From assembly GCF_001050345.1 (NCBI RefSeq), contig NZ_LFMW01000007.1, positions 124,001-188,000 of the forward strand: DNA of 64,000 nucleotides. The letters are read 5' to 3'. Each line of letters starts with the position of its first letter. Position 1 is the first letter of the stretch. Of the stretch, positions 20,658-29,225 are shown in pieces. The stretch comes from Pseudomonas fildesensis (GTDB taxonomy: Bacteria; Pseudomonadota; Gammaproteobacteria; Pseudomonadales; Pseudomonadaceae). Below the pieces are notes generated by a model that worked only from the letters and a program-made list of their open reading frames with translations, was not told the DNA's origin and did no database searches. Made by a program: the position numbers and the translations under genes.

Positions 20658-21551
20658 CTACCCCAACGCAGTATCCATCACCATCATCAAACAAAACCCG
20701 ATGCACAGTCCCAGGCTGGCGAGCTTTTCGTGACCATTGCGCCGCGATTCCGGGATCACTTCATGAGTCACCACCAGCAACATCGCCCCAGCAGCCAGCG
20801 CCAGCCCCAAGGGCAACAGCACTTCGGCCAGGCTCACCAACCAGGCACAGAGCACAGCAAATACTGGTTCGACCAAACCTGAGGCAGCGCCTATCAGGAA
20901 GGCTTTGAACCGCGACATCCCTGCCCCGGCCAATACCAGCGCGATCACCAGGCCTTCGGGCACATCCTGCAACGCAATGCCCATGGCCAAGCTGTCGGCA
21001 TCCGGCATTCCACCGCCTGCCGAAACGCCCACCGCCATGCCTTCCGGGATGTTGTGGGCAATGATGGCAAACACGAACAGCCAGATACGTGGCGGGATCA
21101 CCGGTTTATCCGATGTGCCCACCAACATCTCCGGGCTGGCGCCGGACACTTTGCGGTCAACCAGATACAGCCCAAAAGCCCCCAGCATGATGCCAAAGCT
21201 GATCAAGCCACTGGCGCCCCAAGGCGAGAGCCCCAGGCTTTCAGCGGCGGCAATGCCCGGCACGATCAGCGAAAACGCCGTCGCCGCCAACATCACTCCA
21301 GCCCCAAAGCCCAGCAACGTATCGCTCAACGCCAGCGGCATCCGCCGGATGACCAACACCGGCACCGCACCCAACGCCGTGCCGAGCGCGCAGATCGCCC
21401 CGCCCTGCAGGGCTCGCAGGATACGCGGCTCCAAGTTCAGCCAGGCCAGCCCGTGAGCCACCAGCAATGCAGTACCTGCCAACAGCAGCAGCGAGCCAAA
21501 CGCATAACGAAACATTCGCCCGCTGCTGATCGCCAGTATTTCAGTGCCCAT
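20658..21551 (-). CDS. ZIP-family divalent metal transporter
   Basis: A 297-residue inner-membrane protein with about eight hydrophobic segments. The ZIP signature is clear in helices IV and V: HNIPEGMAVGVSAGGGMPDADSLA, followed by GIALQDVPEGLVIALVL; the His, Asn, Glu and Asp residues there form the binuclear metal site. The substrate (Zn, Mn or Fe) cannot be read from sequence, but it lies just downstream of sodM, where Mn supply would be relevant. Its homologue in P. aeruginosa has the same position. Confidence 0.88.
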   Translation of the reverse strand: MGTEILAISSGRMFRYAFGSLLLLAGTALLVAHGLAWLNLEPRILRALQGGAICALGTALGAVPVLVIRRMPLALSDTLLGFGAGVMLAATAFSLIVPGIAAAESLGLSPWGASGLISFGIMLGAFGLYLVDRKVSGASPEMLVGTSDKPVIPPRIWLFVFAIIAHNIPEGMAVGVSAGGGMPDADSLAMGIALQDVPEGLVIALVLAGAGMSRFKAFLIGAASGLVEPVFAVLCAWLVSLAEVLLPLGLALAAGAMLLVVTHEVIPESRRNGHEKLASLGLCIGFCLMMVMDTALG

Positions 21552-21584
21552 AGTCGGCCTTAGATCTTGTTGTGGAGGTGAATA

Positions 21585-22196
21585 TCAGGCTACGGCAGCC
21601 TGATAACGTGCGGCGACTTCCGGCCAGTTGATAACACTGTAGAAGGCATTGATGTATTCAGGGCGACGGTTCTGGTAGAGCAGATAATAGGCATGCTCCC
21701 ACACGTCCAGGCCAAGGATCGGCGTGTTGCCGCTCATCAATGGGCTGTCCTGGTTGCCGCTGCTTTCCACCACAAGGGTCTTTTGCGGGGTAACGCTAAG
21801 CCACGCCCAACCACTGCCGAACCGGGTCAACGCGGCTTTGGTGAACGCTTCCTTGAAGCTGCCGAAACCGCCCAGTTGCTCGTCGACAGCCTTGCCCAGC
21901 GCACCCTCAGGCTTGCCACCACCTTTGGGCGACATCACGGCCCAGAACAACGAGTGGTTGGCGTGGCCGCCACCTTGGTTGATCACAGCGGCACGCAGTT
22001 TTTCCGGCAGTTGCTGGACGCTGGAGACCAGTTTTTCAATCGGCCAACCGACGAATTCAGTCCCCTCTATAGCGGCGTTGAGGTTATTGATGTAGGTCTG
22101 GTGATGCTTGGTGTAGTGGATTTCCATGGTTTGCGCATCGATATGCGGTTCCAGGGCATCGTAGGCGTAAGGCAAGTCAGGCAAGGTGTAGGTCAT
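21585..22196 (-). CDS. sodM: Superoxide dismutase, manganese type
   Basis: Cytoplasmic enzyme that dismutates superoxide. The 203-residue Fe/Mn-SOD has the metal ligands in [18 protein letters not shown] and DVWEHAYY. The active-site glutamine is in SSGNQDSPL, the Mn-type position, rather than GGHA as in FeSOD. The start at 22196 is one base after the orfX stop. In P. aeruginosa this operon is expressed when iron is scarce, replacing the iron enzyme. Confidence 0.95.
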   Translation of the reverse strand: MTYTLPDLPYAYDALEPHIDAQTMEIHYTKHHQTYINNLNAAIEGTEFVGWPIEKLVSSVQQLPEKLRAAVINQGGGHANHSLFWAVMSPKGGGKPEGALGKAVDEQLGGFGSFKEAFTKAALTRFGSGWAWLSVTPQKTLVVESSGNQDSPLMSGNTPILGLDVWEHAYYLLYQNRRPEYINAFYSVINWPEVAARYQAAVA

Positions 22197-22197
22197 A

Positions 22198-22641
22198 TCA
22201 ATGTGCTCCGTAATAAGGACTGTTGCGGGTCGCCACATCCGGGTGCGCCGCCGTACCACCCAGCAAGCGATGGGTACGTGGGTACTCGCCGTGATCGCTG
22301 ATGAAATTCAACAGTTCGACGTAGGTTTTGCTGCTCTGACGCAGGGCCGCTTCGCGCAATTGCGGGCTCAGCCGCGGGTCCTGCATGGTCTGCAGCAGGC
22401 GCTGGTGAATGGCACAGAGGTATTCAGCGCTTTCCTCTGGCTGATTCAGGCGCAGGTGCAGGTCCGCCAGGTTGTGATGGGAAATGACGCAAGCCGCCAC
22501 TGCTTCGTCGGCATCCGCCCAGCGCTCGAACAACACTTGCGCCAGGGCCAGGGCTTGTAAGTAAGCCTCGCGAGCGTCAACCAGTTCGCCCTGCATAAAG
22601 CAGCGATTGGCCCGTTCGATCGTGCGTTTCCAATGCTCCAT
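22198..22641 (-). CDS. Unknown protein of the fagA-fumC-sodM operon (orfX)
   Basis: A 147-residue helical protein without signal peptide. It has TPR-like repeats: [26 protein letters not shown], then [26 protein letters not shown]. It occupies the position of the uncharacterised orfX between fumC and sodA in the iron-regulated P. aeruginosa operon. A role in assembling or loading its neighbours is only a guess. sodM starts immediately after it. Confidence 0.8.
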   Translation of the reverse strand: MEHWKRTIERANRCFMQGELVDAREAYLQALALAQVLFERWADADEAVAACVISHHNLADLHLRLNQPEESAEYLCAIHQRLLQTMQDPRLSPQLREAALRQSSKTYVELLNFISDHGEYPRTHRLLGGTAAHPDVATRNSPYYGAH

Positions 22642-22668
22642 GGTGAGCCTCCAAAGCAGGTTCGGTGA

Positions 22669-24051
22669 TTACACGCCGCCGGCCGTGAGCTTTTCCGGGT
22701 CCAAAAGGATCTCCAGTTGGCTGCGGGACAAGTCGGTGTGCTCGAGGGCGACTTCAATCACCGGACGGCCTTGCTGATAGGCCTTCTTGGCGATTTCAGC
22801 AGCCTTTTGGTAACCAATGATCGGGTTGAGTGCGGTGACCAGGATCGGGTTGCGCGACAGCGCTTCCTTGAGCTTGGCTTCGTTGACCTTGAAGCTGGCA
22901 ATGGCCTTGTCCGCGAGCAAACGGCTGGAATTGGCCAGCAGTTCGAGGCTGCTGAGCAGGTTCTGGGCGATGATCGGCAGCATCACATTCAGTTCAAAGT
23001 TGCCCGACTGGCCGGCAACGGTGATCACCGTGTCATTACCGATGACCTGTGCAGCGACCATGGCCGTCGCTTCGGGGATCACCGGGTTGACCTTGCCCGG
23101 CATGATCGACGAGCCAGGTTGCAGGGCTTCCAGCTCGATTTCGCCGAGGCCGGCCAGTGGGCCGGAGTTCATCCAGCGCAAGTCGTTGGCGATTTTCATC
23201 AGCGAAACAGCAGTGGCTTTCAACTGGCCGGAGACGGCGACGGCGGTGTCCTGGGAGCCGATCAATGCGAACAGATTCTTGCCTGGCGTGAATGTCACGT
23301 TGGTCAGCTTGCTCAGTTGCTGGCTGAAGCGTGCAGCAAATTCCGGATGTGCATTGATCCCGGTCCCCACCGCCGTACCACCCTGGGCCAGCGCCTGCAG
23401 GCTCGGCAGCAGGTCTTGCAAGTGGCCTATATTGGCCTTGAGCTGCTGCGCCCAGCCATTGAGCACCTGGCTCATGCGCACTGGCATGGCGTCCATCAGG
23501 TGGGTACGACCGGTCTTGATGAACGGGTGAACCTCTTCGGCCTTCTGCTCGATGACCTGCACCAGGTGCAGCAGAGCCGGCAGTGTTTGTTCATGCAACA
23601 CCAACGCTGCGCTGACGTGGATGGTGGTCGGGATGATGTCGTTGCTGCTCTGCCCACAGTTGACGTGGTCGTTAGGGTTCACCGCCTCGCCCAGCACACG
23701 GCTGGCGAGGGTCGCAATCACTTCATTGGCGTTCATGTTGGAGCTGGTGCCGGAACCGGTCTGGAAGATATCCACCGGGAAGTGCTGCATATAGTCGCCT
23801 TCCAGCAAACCTTGAGCGGCGTCGACGATAGCCCTGCCCTGCCCTTCGCTGATCTGCTTGAGGTCGACGTTGACCTTGGCCGCAGCCGCCTTTGCCAGGA
23901 TCAGCGCGCGAATGAATTGCGCCGGCATGCGTTGATGGCTGATCGGGAAGTTGTTCACCGCGCGCTGGGTTTGCGCACCGTACAAGGCCTCGGCGGGGAC
24001 TTGCAGTTCGCCCATGCTGTCGCGTTCGATACGGGTGTTAGGGTCTGCCAT
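22669..24051 (-). CDS. fumC: Fumarate hydratase, class II
   Basis: Iron-free fumarase of the TCA cycle, which replaces the Fe-S class I enzyme under iron starvation or oxidative stress. The 460-residue protein has the superfamily signature GSSIMPGKVNP (about 315-325) and the class II motif GSGTSSNMNANEV. AGGA stands eight bases before the ATG at 24051; a GTG one codon upstream is the alternative. Its start region is duplicated in inverted orientation about 240 bp upstream, in the fagA-fumC spacer. Confidence 0.96.
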   Translation of the reverse strand: MADPNTRIERDSMGELQVPAEALYGAQTQRAVNNFPISHQRMPAQFIRALILAKAAAAKVNVDLKQISEGQGRAIVDAAQGLLEGDYMQHFPVDIFQTGSGTSSNMNANEVIATLASRVLGEAVNPNDHVNCGQSSNDIIPTTIHVSAALVLHEQTLPALLHLVQVIEQKAEEVHPFIKTGRTHLMDAMPVRMSQVLNGWAQQLKANIGHLQDLLPSLQALAQGGTAVGTGINAHPEFAARFSQQLSKLTNVTFTPGKNLFALIGSQDTAVAVSGQLKATAVSLMKIANDLRWMNSGPLAGLGEIELEALQPGSSIMPGKVNPVIPEATAMVAAQVIGNDTVITVAGQSGNFELNVMLPIIAQNLLSSLELLANSSRLLADKAIASFKVNEAKLKEALSRNPILVTALNPIIGYQKAAEIAKKAYQQGRPVIEVALEHTDLSRSQLEILLDPEKLTAGGV

Positions 24052-24309
24052 CACTTATTTCCTGTGTCGCGTTGAGGTCTGAAAGCGGGCCAGGCAAGGC
24101 GTAGTCCGCTGGTAATGGTTGTTCCCTTGCCAAGGACTGCAACGCAGCCTGGCCCGCTTTCAGACACAACCCGAAGGGCCGGGCCTGCAATCGCGCAGGG
24201 CTGCGTTGCTCGGAGCTTATTTGGAACGACCAAACCGCGCTCCTCACGCCTTGCCCTGCGCGATTGCAGGCCCGGCGCGGCACAGGAAATAAGTGATGGC
24301 AGACCCTAA
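24038..24309. repeat. Nested palindromic element between fagA and fumC
   Basis: The outer arms, 24038-24066 and 24281-24309, are perfect 29-bp inverted repeats; the left one includes the fumC start codon and ribosome binding site, the right one includes the fagA stop codon. Inside are two hairpins of about 100 nt, 24071-24172 and 24176-24277, which are diverged copies of each other in inverted orientation. Conserved parts are AAGGCGT, CAACGCAG and the apical GGTYGTTCC; outer and apical stems differ but remain paired. This resembles no REP in the window. Confidence 0.85.
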
Positions 24310-24701
24310 TCATCGGAAGATCCTTGCACCAGGTCAGAAACGGAAATGGAAGGCAGCAATTCGCAGGTCGCCAATTGCCAGGCAAAGGTCTGCCAGCGCT
24401 TGAGGCGGCAGGCACACTGGGAAAGTTTTTCCAGGTCGCGCAACGGGCGCCAGGCCTGATCCAGGCACATGGATCGCCAATGCCACGGCAAGGCGATATC
24501 GCTGGCGGTGTCGATAAGCAGGCGGAATGAAGTTTCAGCGATCGTCCACGGATGGGTCGCGGTGCAGCACGCCAGGTATCGACCCTCGTTGAGGTAATGT
24601 TCGATCAGGCGAGGTTCATTGGGATCGAGGCCACAGCGAATCTGACGACTCATCCAGCGCCAGCTCTCCAGGTAAGGATCCTCATGCAGGACAGAACTCA
24701 T
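24306..24701 (-). CDS. fagA: FagA-like protein (Fur-associated gene), function unknown
   Basis: A 131-residue protein, first gene of fagA-fumC-orfX-sodM. No catalytic motif or signal peptide is seen; it is rich in Trp, Cys and Arg (WRWMSRQIRCGL, SLCACRLKRW-like stretches). Name and likely regulation come from its position and from the Fur-box-like sequence just upstream. Its stop codon lies inside the right arm of the palindromic element, so its C terminus may have been altered when that element arose. The ATG at 24701 is the second in frame. Confidence 0.78.
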   Translation of the reverse strand: MSSVLHEDPYLESWRWMSRQIRCGLDPNEPRLIEHYLNEGRYLACCTATHPWTIAETSFRLLIDTASDIALPWHWRSMCLDQAWRPLRDLEKLSQCACRLKRWQTFAWQLATCELLPSISVSDLVQGSSDD

Positions 24702-24716
24702 GATCCACACTCATTC

Positions 24717-24758
24717 GGTAATGATATTTATTATTAAATGATATTGAGAATCAAAACA
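24717..24758 (-). promoter_or_regulatory. Fur-box region upstream of fagA
   Basis: Two overlapping or adjacent matches to the 19-bp Fur consensus: minus-strand AATAATAAATATCATTACC at 24735-24717 (14 of 19 by eye) and plus-strand GATATTGAGAATCAAAACA at 24740-24758 (13 of 19). It is very AT-rich within GC-rich DNA and lies 16 bp before the start, as expected for iron repression. Confidence 0.75.
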
Positions 24759-24793
24759 AGGGCGACTCGTTAATCCCCCTGCAACACAGGCAT

Positions 24794-24831
24794 AAAAAAG
24801 GCGCGCCATCCGTGGGATGGCGCGCCTTTTT
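24794..24831. terminator. Bidirectional intrinsic terminator
   Basis: AAAAAAGGCGCGCCATCC, a three-base loop and GGATGGCGCGCCTTTTT form a perfect stem. It ends the pmbA transcript on the minus strand, upstream of the fagA promoter. Confidence 0.9.
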
Positions 24832-24848
24832 GTGAAGCGTCGGAAGGA

Positions 24849-26195
24849 TTAACTGCCAGCGACTGTCATACGCTCGATCAAGACCGAACCTGTGCGAATA
24901 TTGCTACGCAGTTCCAGGTCGTTACCCACCGCAACGATCTGCTTGAACATATCGCGCATATTGCCCGCAATGGTCACTTCCTGGACGGCGAACTGAATCT
25001 CGCCGTTTTCCACCCAGAAACCCGCTGCACCACGCGAGTAATCGCCCGTGACCATGTTCAAGCCATGGCCCATCAACTCGGTGACCAGCAGACCGCGCCC
25101 CATGCGCCGCAACAGCGCCGCCTGGTCCTCATCACCATGGGTGACGAACAGGTTATGCACGCCGCCGGAGTTGGCGGTGCTGGGCAGACCGAGTTTGCGA
25201 CCGGCGTAAGTGCCCAATACGTACGACACCAACTCACCCTTCTCGACGAACGGCTTGGCATAGGTCGCCAGGCCATCACCGTCGAACGACGAGCTGCCCA
25301 TGGCGCGCATCAGGTGCGGACGCTCATCGATGGTCAGCCATTCCGGGAACAGCTTCTGGCCGATTGCACCCTCAAGGAACGATGACTTGCGATACAGGTT
25401 GCCGCCGGAAATCGCCCCCAGAAAGCTGCCGAACAATCCACCGGCCAGTTCCGCAGAAAACAGCACCGGCACTTCACATGTCGGCACCGGGCGCGCGCCC
25501 AGGCGGCTCGCGGCACGTTGCGCGGCACGCTGGCCAATGCTGGCCGGGGCTGCCAGCAACTCACCTTTACGGTTCACGTCGTACCAATAGTCGCGCTGCA
25601 TCTGACCGTCGGCTTCGGCGATCATCACGCAACTCAGGCTGTGACGAGTGGAGGCATAACCGCCGATAAAACCATGGCTGTTGCCATAGACGCGGCAACC
25701 TTGATGGGTGCTTAACGTGGTGCCATCGGCGTTCTTGATGCGGGCATCGGCATCGAACGCCGCTGCTTCGCAGATAAGTGCCTGCTCGATGGCTTGCTCC
25801 GGGGTGATATCCCAGGCATGGAACAGGTCGAAATCATTCAGGTCTTTGGCCATCAGCGCCTTGTCGGCCAAGCCTGAACTTTCATCCTCGGAGGTGTGCT
25901 TGGCAATCGCCAATGCGGCGGCAACCGTCTCGCGAATCGCTTCCGGGCCACTGGCCGACGTGCTGGCCGAACCTTTGCGCTGCCCGACGTACAAGGTGAT
26001 GCCAAACCCCTGGTCGCGGTTGAATTCAACGGTTTCGACTTCCCGCTGACGCACCGACGTCGACAGCCCCTGCTCCAGCGACACCGCTACTTCACAGGCA
26101 CTGGCACCCTGACGCTTGGCCTCGGCAAGGATCTGCTCGACTTGTTCCTGCAGTGCCGGTAACGCTTGCGGACCGACGCTTTGGGCTGCACTCAT
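24849..26195 (-). CDS. pmbA: Metalloprotease subunit PmbA/TldE
   Basis: A 448-residue partner of TldD; together they form a protease that degrades or matures small peptides such as microcin B17 and CcdA in E. coli. It lacks the HExxxH metal site, as expected for the E subunit. Family features are FNRDQGFGITLYVGQRKGSAS near residue 55 and LMGHGLNMVTGDYSRGAAGFWVENG near 385. GGAGAA precedes the ATG at 26195. It is divergent from yjgA, with tldD nearby. Confidence 0.95.
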   Translation of the reverse strand: MSAAQSVGPQALPALQEQVEQILAEAKRQGASACEVAVSLEQGLSTSVRQREVETVEFNRDQGFGITLYVGQRKGSASTSASGPEAIRETVAAALAIAKHTSEDESSGLADKALMAKDLNDFDLFHAWDITPEQAIEQALICEAAAFDADARIKNADGTTLSTHQGCRVYGNSHGFIGGYASTRHSLSCVMIAEADGQMQRDYWYDVNRKGELLAAPASIGQRAAQRAASRLGARPVPTCEVPVLFSAELAGGLFGSFLGAISGGNLYRKSSFLEGAIGQKLFPEWLTIDERPHLMRAMGSSSFDGDGLATYAKPFVEKGELVSYVLGTYAGRKLGLPSTANSGGVHNLFVTHGDEDQAALLRRMGRGLLVTELMGHGLNMVTGDYSRGAAGFWVENGEIQFAVQEVTIAGNMRDMFKQIVAVGNDLELRSNIRTGSVLIERMTVAGS

Positions 26196-26303
26196 GGTTT
26201 TCTCCACTCAAATTCTGCTTTCGGTTAAGGCCATCGAGCGACCGGGCCGGACAAGTGGCCCCCGACTGGTTATCATGGCGGCGTTTCTTTGCGGACTGCC
26301 ACC

Positions 26304-26825
26304 ATGGTTGATTCTTACGACGACTCCCTCGATGGGGAGAAAAGCAAAACCCAGGTCAAACGTGAGCTGCATGCTCTGGTTGACCTTGGCGAGCGCCTTA
26401 CAACGCTCAAGCCGGATTTGGTTGCAAAACTGCCACTGACCGACGAAATGCGCCGGGCTTTGGCGGATGCGCCTAAGCACACCGCGAATATCGCGCGTAA
26501 ACGGCACATCATGTTTATCGGCAAATTGATGCGCGACCAGGACACTGACGCCATTCTGACCTTGCTCGATCAACTCGATGCCTCCACTCGCCAGTACAAC
26601 GAACGCTTCCATAACCTGGAGCGTTGGCGTGACCGTTTGATCGGCGGCGACGATGCCGTTCTGGAGAAATTCGTATTGGACTATCCGGACGCGGACCGCC
26701 AGCAACTGCGCTCCCTGATCCGTCAGGCCCAGCACGAACTGGCGCAAAACAAGGCTCCGGCCACCAGCCGAAAAATCTTCAAGTACATCCGTGAGCTGGA
26801 CGAGGCTCAGCGCGGACTGCGCTGA
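26304..26825 (+). CDS. yjgA: YjgA, DUF615 ribosome-associated protein
   Basis: A 173-residue highly charged helical protein that in E. coli co-purifies with 50S precursors. Family features are [19 protein letters not shown] at the N terminus and the C-terminal [13 protein letters not shown]. It sits between divergent pmbA and convergent tldD, an arrangement also found in P. aeruginosa. Confidence 0.93.
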   Translation: MVDSYDDSLDGEKSKTQVKRELHALVDLGERLTTLKPDLVAKLPLTDEMRRALADAPKHTANIARKRHIMFIGKLMRDQDTDAILTLLDQLDASTRQYNERFHNLERWRDRLIGGDDAVLEKFVLDYPDADRQQLRSLIRQAQHELAQNKAPATSRKIFKYIRELDEAQRGLR

Positions 26826-26870
26826 TCCCCTTCCCCGGGTGGCGGTCTCCGCCACCCGAAGCTCCACCGC

Positions 26871-28313
26871 TTACGACCCCGTGCCACCCACGGTGATCGC
26901 ATCAATTTTCAAGGTAGGCTGGCCGACACCCACAGGTACCGACTGCCCGTCCTTGCCGCACGTACCCACGCCGCTGTCCAGCGACAGGTCGTTACCCACC
27001 ATCGATACCTTGCTCATCGCCTCCGGACCGTTACCAATCAACGTCGCCCCTTTGACCGGCGCGGTAATCTTGCCGTCTTCGATCAGGTACGCCTCGCTGG
27101 TGGAGAACACGAATTTGCCGCTGGTGATATCCACCTGGCCGCCGCCGAGGTTGGCGCAGTAGATACCGCGTTTCACCGAGGCGATGATTTCCGCCGGGTC
27201 GCTTTCGCCACCGAGCATGTAGGTGTTGGTCATGCGCGGCATCGGCAGGTGTGCGTAGGACTCGCGACGGCCGTTGCCGGTCCGCGCCACGCCCATCAGG
27301 CGGGCATTGAGCTTGTCTTGCATGTAGCCCTTGAGTACGCCGTTTTCGATCAGCGTGGTGCACTCGGTCGGCGTGCCTTCGTCATCGACGGTCAGCGAGC
27401 CACGGCGACCGGCCAGGGTGCCGTCATCGACGATGGTGCACAGCTTGGACGCAACCATCTCGCCCATGCGCCCGCTGTAGGCCGAACTGCCCTTGCGGTT
27501 GAAGTCGCCTTCCAGGCCATGGCCCACGGCTTCGTGGAGCAATACGCCCGACCAACCCGAACCCAACACTACCGGCAAGGTACCGGCGGGCGCCGGAATG
27601 GCTTCCAGGTTAACCAGCGCCTGGCGCAGCGCTTCACGGGCATAGCCCATGGCGCGGTCGTCGGCGAGGAAATAACGGTAGTCGGTACGCCCGCCGCCAC
27701 CATGGCCGCCGCGCTCGCGGCGACCGTTCTGCTCGACGATCACGCTGACGTTGAAGCGCACCAGCGGACGCACATCCGCCGCCAGGCTGCCATCGGTGGA
27801 CGCCACCAGGATGCGCTCCCACACACCCGCCATGCTCACGGTGACCTGCTGGATACGCGTGTCCAGGGCACGGGTGGCCGCGTCGACACGCTTGAGCAAA
27901 TCGACCTTTTCAGCGCGGCTCATCACTTCCAGCGGGTTGTCTGGCCCGTAAAGCTGCGCCACGTCCTGGGTGGTGAACGCCTGAACCGTGCCGTTCTGCC
28001 CCGCGCGGGAAATCGACCGCGCAGCACGAGCTGCCAGGCCCAGGGCTTCAAGCGTGATCGCGTTGCTGTAGGCAAATCCGGTTTTTTCACCGGATTGCGC
28101 CCGCACGCCCACACCCTGATCGAGGTTGAAGCTGCCTTCCTTGACGATGCCGTCTTCCAGGGCCCAGGACTCGGAAATCTGCCCCTGGAAATACAGGTCG
28201 GCCGCGTCAATACCTGGCCCGGCCAGATCACCGAGCACGGTTTGCAAGCTTTCGATGGTCACGCCACCGGGTGCCAGGAGGTGTTCACTGACTGAGGACA
28301 ACAACTCGCTCAT
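26871..28313 (-). CDS. tldD: Metalloprotease TldD
   Basis: Catalytic subunit of the TldD-TldE protease. The 480-residue protein has the zinc motif [11 protein letters not shown] (His260, Glu261, His265) and the downstream cysteine in [14 protein letters not shown]. The start [10 protein letters not shown] at 28313 is preferred because the upstream frame overlaps the preceding hydrolase gene, which ends 16 bp before it. The two are probably co-transcribed. Confidence 0.96.
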   Translation of the reverse strand: MSELLSSVSEHLLAPGGVTIESLQTVLGDLAGPGIDAADLYFQGQISESWALEDGIVKEGSFNLDQGVGVRAQSGEKTGFAYSNAITLEALGLAARAARSISRAGQNGTVQAFTTQDVAQLYGPDNPLEVMSRAEKVDLLKRVDAATRALDTRIQQVTVSMAGVWERILVASTDGSLAADVRPLVRFNVSVIVEQNGRRERGGHGGGGRTDYRYFLADDRAMGYAREALRQALVNLEAIPAPAGTLPVVLGSGWSGVLLHEAVGHGLEGDFNRKGSSAYSGRMGEMVASKLCTIVDDGTLAGRRGSLTVDDEGTPTECTTLIENGVLKGYMQDKLNARLMGVARTGNGRRESYAHLPMPRMTNTYMLGGESDPAEIIASVKRGIYCANLGGGQVDITSGKFVFSTSEAYLIEDGKITAPVKGATLIGNGPEAMSKVSMVGNDLSLDSGVGTCGKDGQSVPVGVGQPTLKIDAITVGGTGS

Positions 28314-28329
28314 AGGTTTGGCCTTAAAT

Positions 28330-29178
28330 TCATCGTTCTGAAGCAGGTCGCCGCGCGCCCTGCGAGAAAAAGCGCCGGTGGTTGACCACCGGCATGCGCG
28401 CCCGTATCGACGCCTGTTCACTGCTATCGCGTTCGGCCAGCAACACCGCTTCGCCTTGATCCTGTTGTGTCAGCACGCGCCCCCAAGGGTCGACAATTGC
28501 CGCACGACCATAGGTTTCCCGTGGCCCCGGGTGCACACCGCCCTGGGCGGCCGCCAGCAGGTAACACTGGGTCTCGATGGCCCGCGCACGAATCAGCACG
28601 TCCCAATGCGCGGCGCCGGTCACCGCGGTAAACGCCGAGGGCGCGGTAATCAATTCAGCCCCCGCCGCACGCAATTCGCTGTACAACTCCGGGAAGCGCA
28701 GGTCATAGCACACCGTCAGGCCCAAGCGCCCGACCGGCGTATCCGCCACCACCACGTTGCCCCCGAAAGCATAGTCATCGGATTCCCGATAGCGACCCCG
28801 AGCGTCCGCCACGTCGACATCGAACAGGTGCAGCTTGTCGTAGCGGGCGACGATCTCGCCCCTGTCATCCACCAGCAGCGAGCAGGCATTGGACTTGGCG
28901 TTCGGTTGATCCTTGGGCGGTAACGGCAAAGTGCCGGCCACTATCCATAAGGTGAGGTCGCGGGCGGTCTGTTTCAACCATGGCAGGATCGGGCCTTCGC
29001 CCAACGCCTCGGCACGCCCGATATCGGCCACGTCACGGCGGCCCATGGCGGCAAAGTTTTCCGGCAGCACCGCCAGTTTCGCACCGCCCTGTGCCGCTTG
29101 CTCGAGCAAGCGCCGGGCCTGGGCCAGGTTGGCCAGCACATCGCTCTGGCTGACCATCTGAATTACCGCAAAGGACAT
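28330..29178 (-). CDS. Carbon-nitrogen hydrolase (Nit2-like amidase)
   Basis: A 282-residue nitrilase-superfamily amidase. The Glu-Lys-Cys triad is visible as Glu40 in VLPENFAAM, Lys115 in [10 protein letters not shown] and Cys157 in [11 protein letters not shown]. The KLHLFDVD segment is typical of the Nit1/Nit2 branch, whose members deaminate metabolite-damage products such as deaminated glutathione or omega-amides; the substrate here is not proven. It lies between yhdP and tldD. Confidence 0.9.
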   Translation of the reverse strand: MSFAVIQMVSQSDVLANLAQARRLLEQAAQGGAKLAVLPENFAAMGRRDVADIGRAEALGEGPILPWLKQTARDLTLWIVAGTLPLPPKDQPNAKSNACSLLVDDRGEIVARYDKLHLFDVDVADARGRYRESDDYAFGGNVVVADTPVGRLGLTVCYDLRFPELYSELRAAGAELITAPSAFTAVTGAAHWDVLIRARAIETQCYLLAAAQGGVHPGPRETYGRAAIVDPWGRVLTQQDQGEAVLLAERDSSEQASIRARMPVVNHRRFFSQGARRPASER

Positions 29179-29225
29179 GGGCCGATACTCCGTAAACGAA
29201 TAGTCTCAGGCTACTCCAGAAAACC

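Noticed and set aside
24051..24309. Open frames on both strands through the fagA-fumC spacer
   Set aside because: They arise from the palindromic element; mirrored peptide fragments occur on both strands, there is no ribosome binding site, and pairing explains the sequence better than coding.
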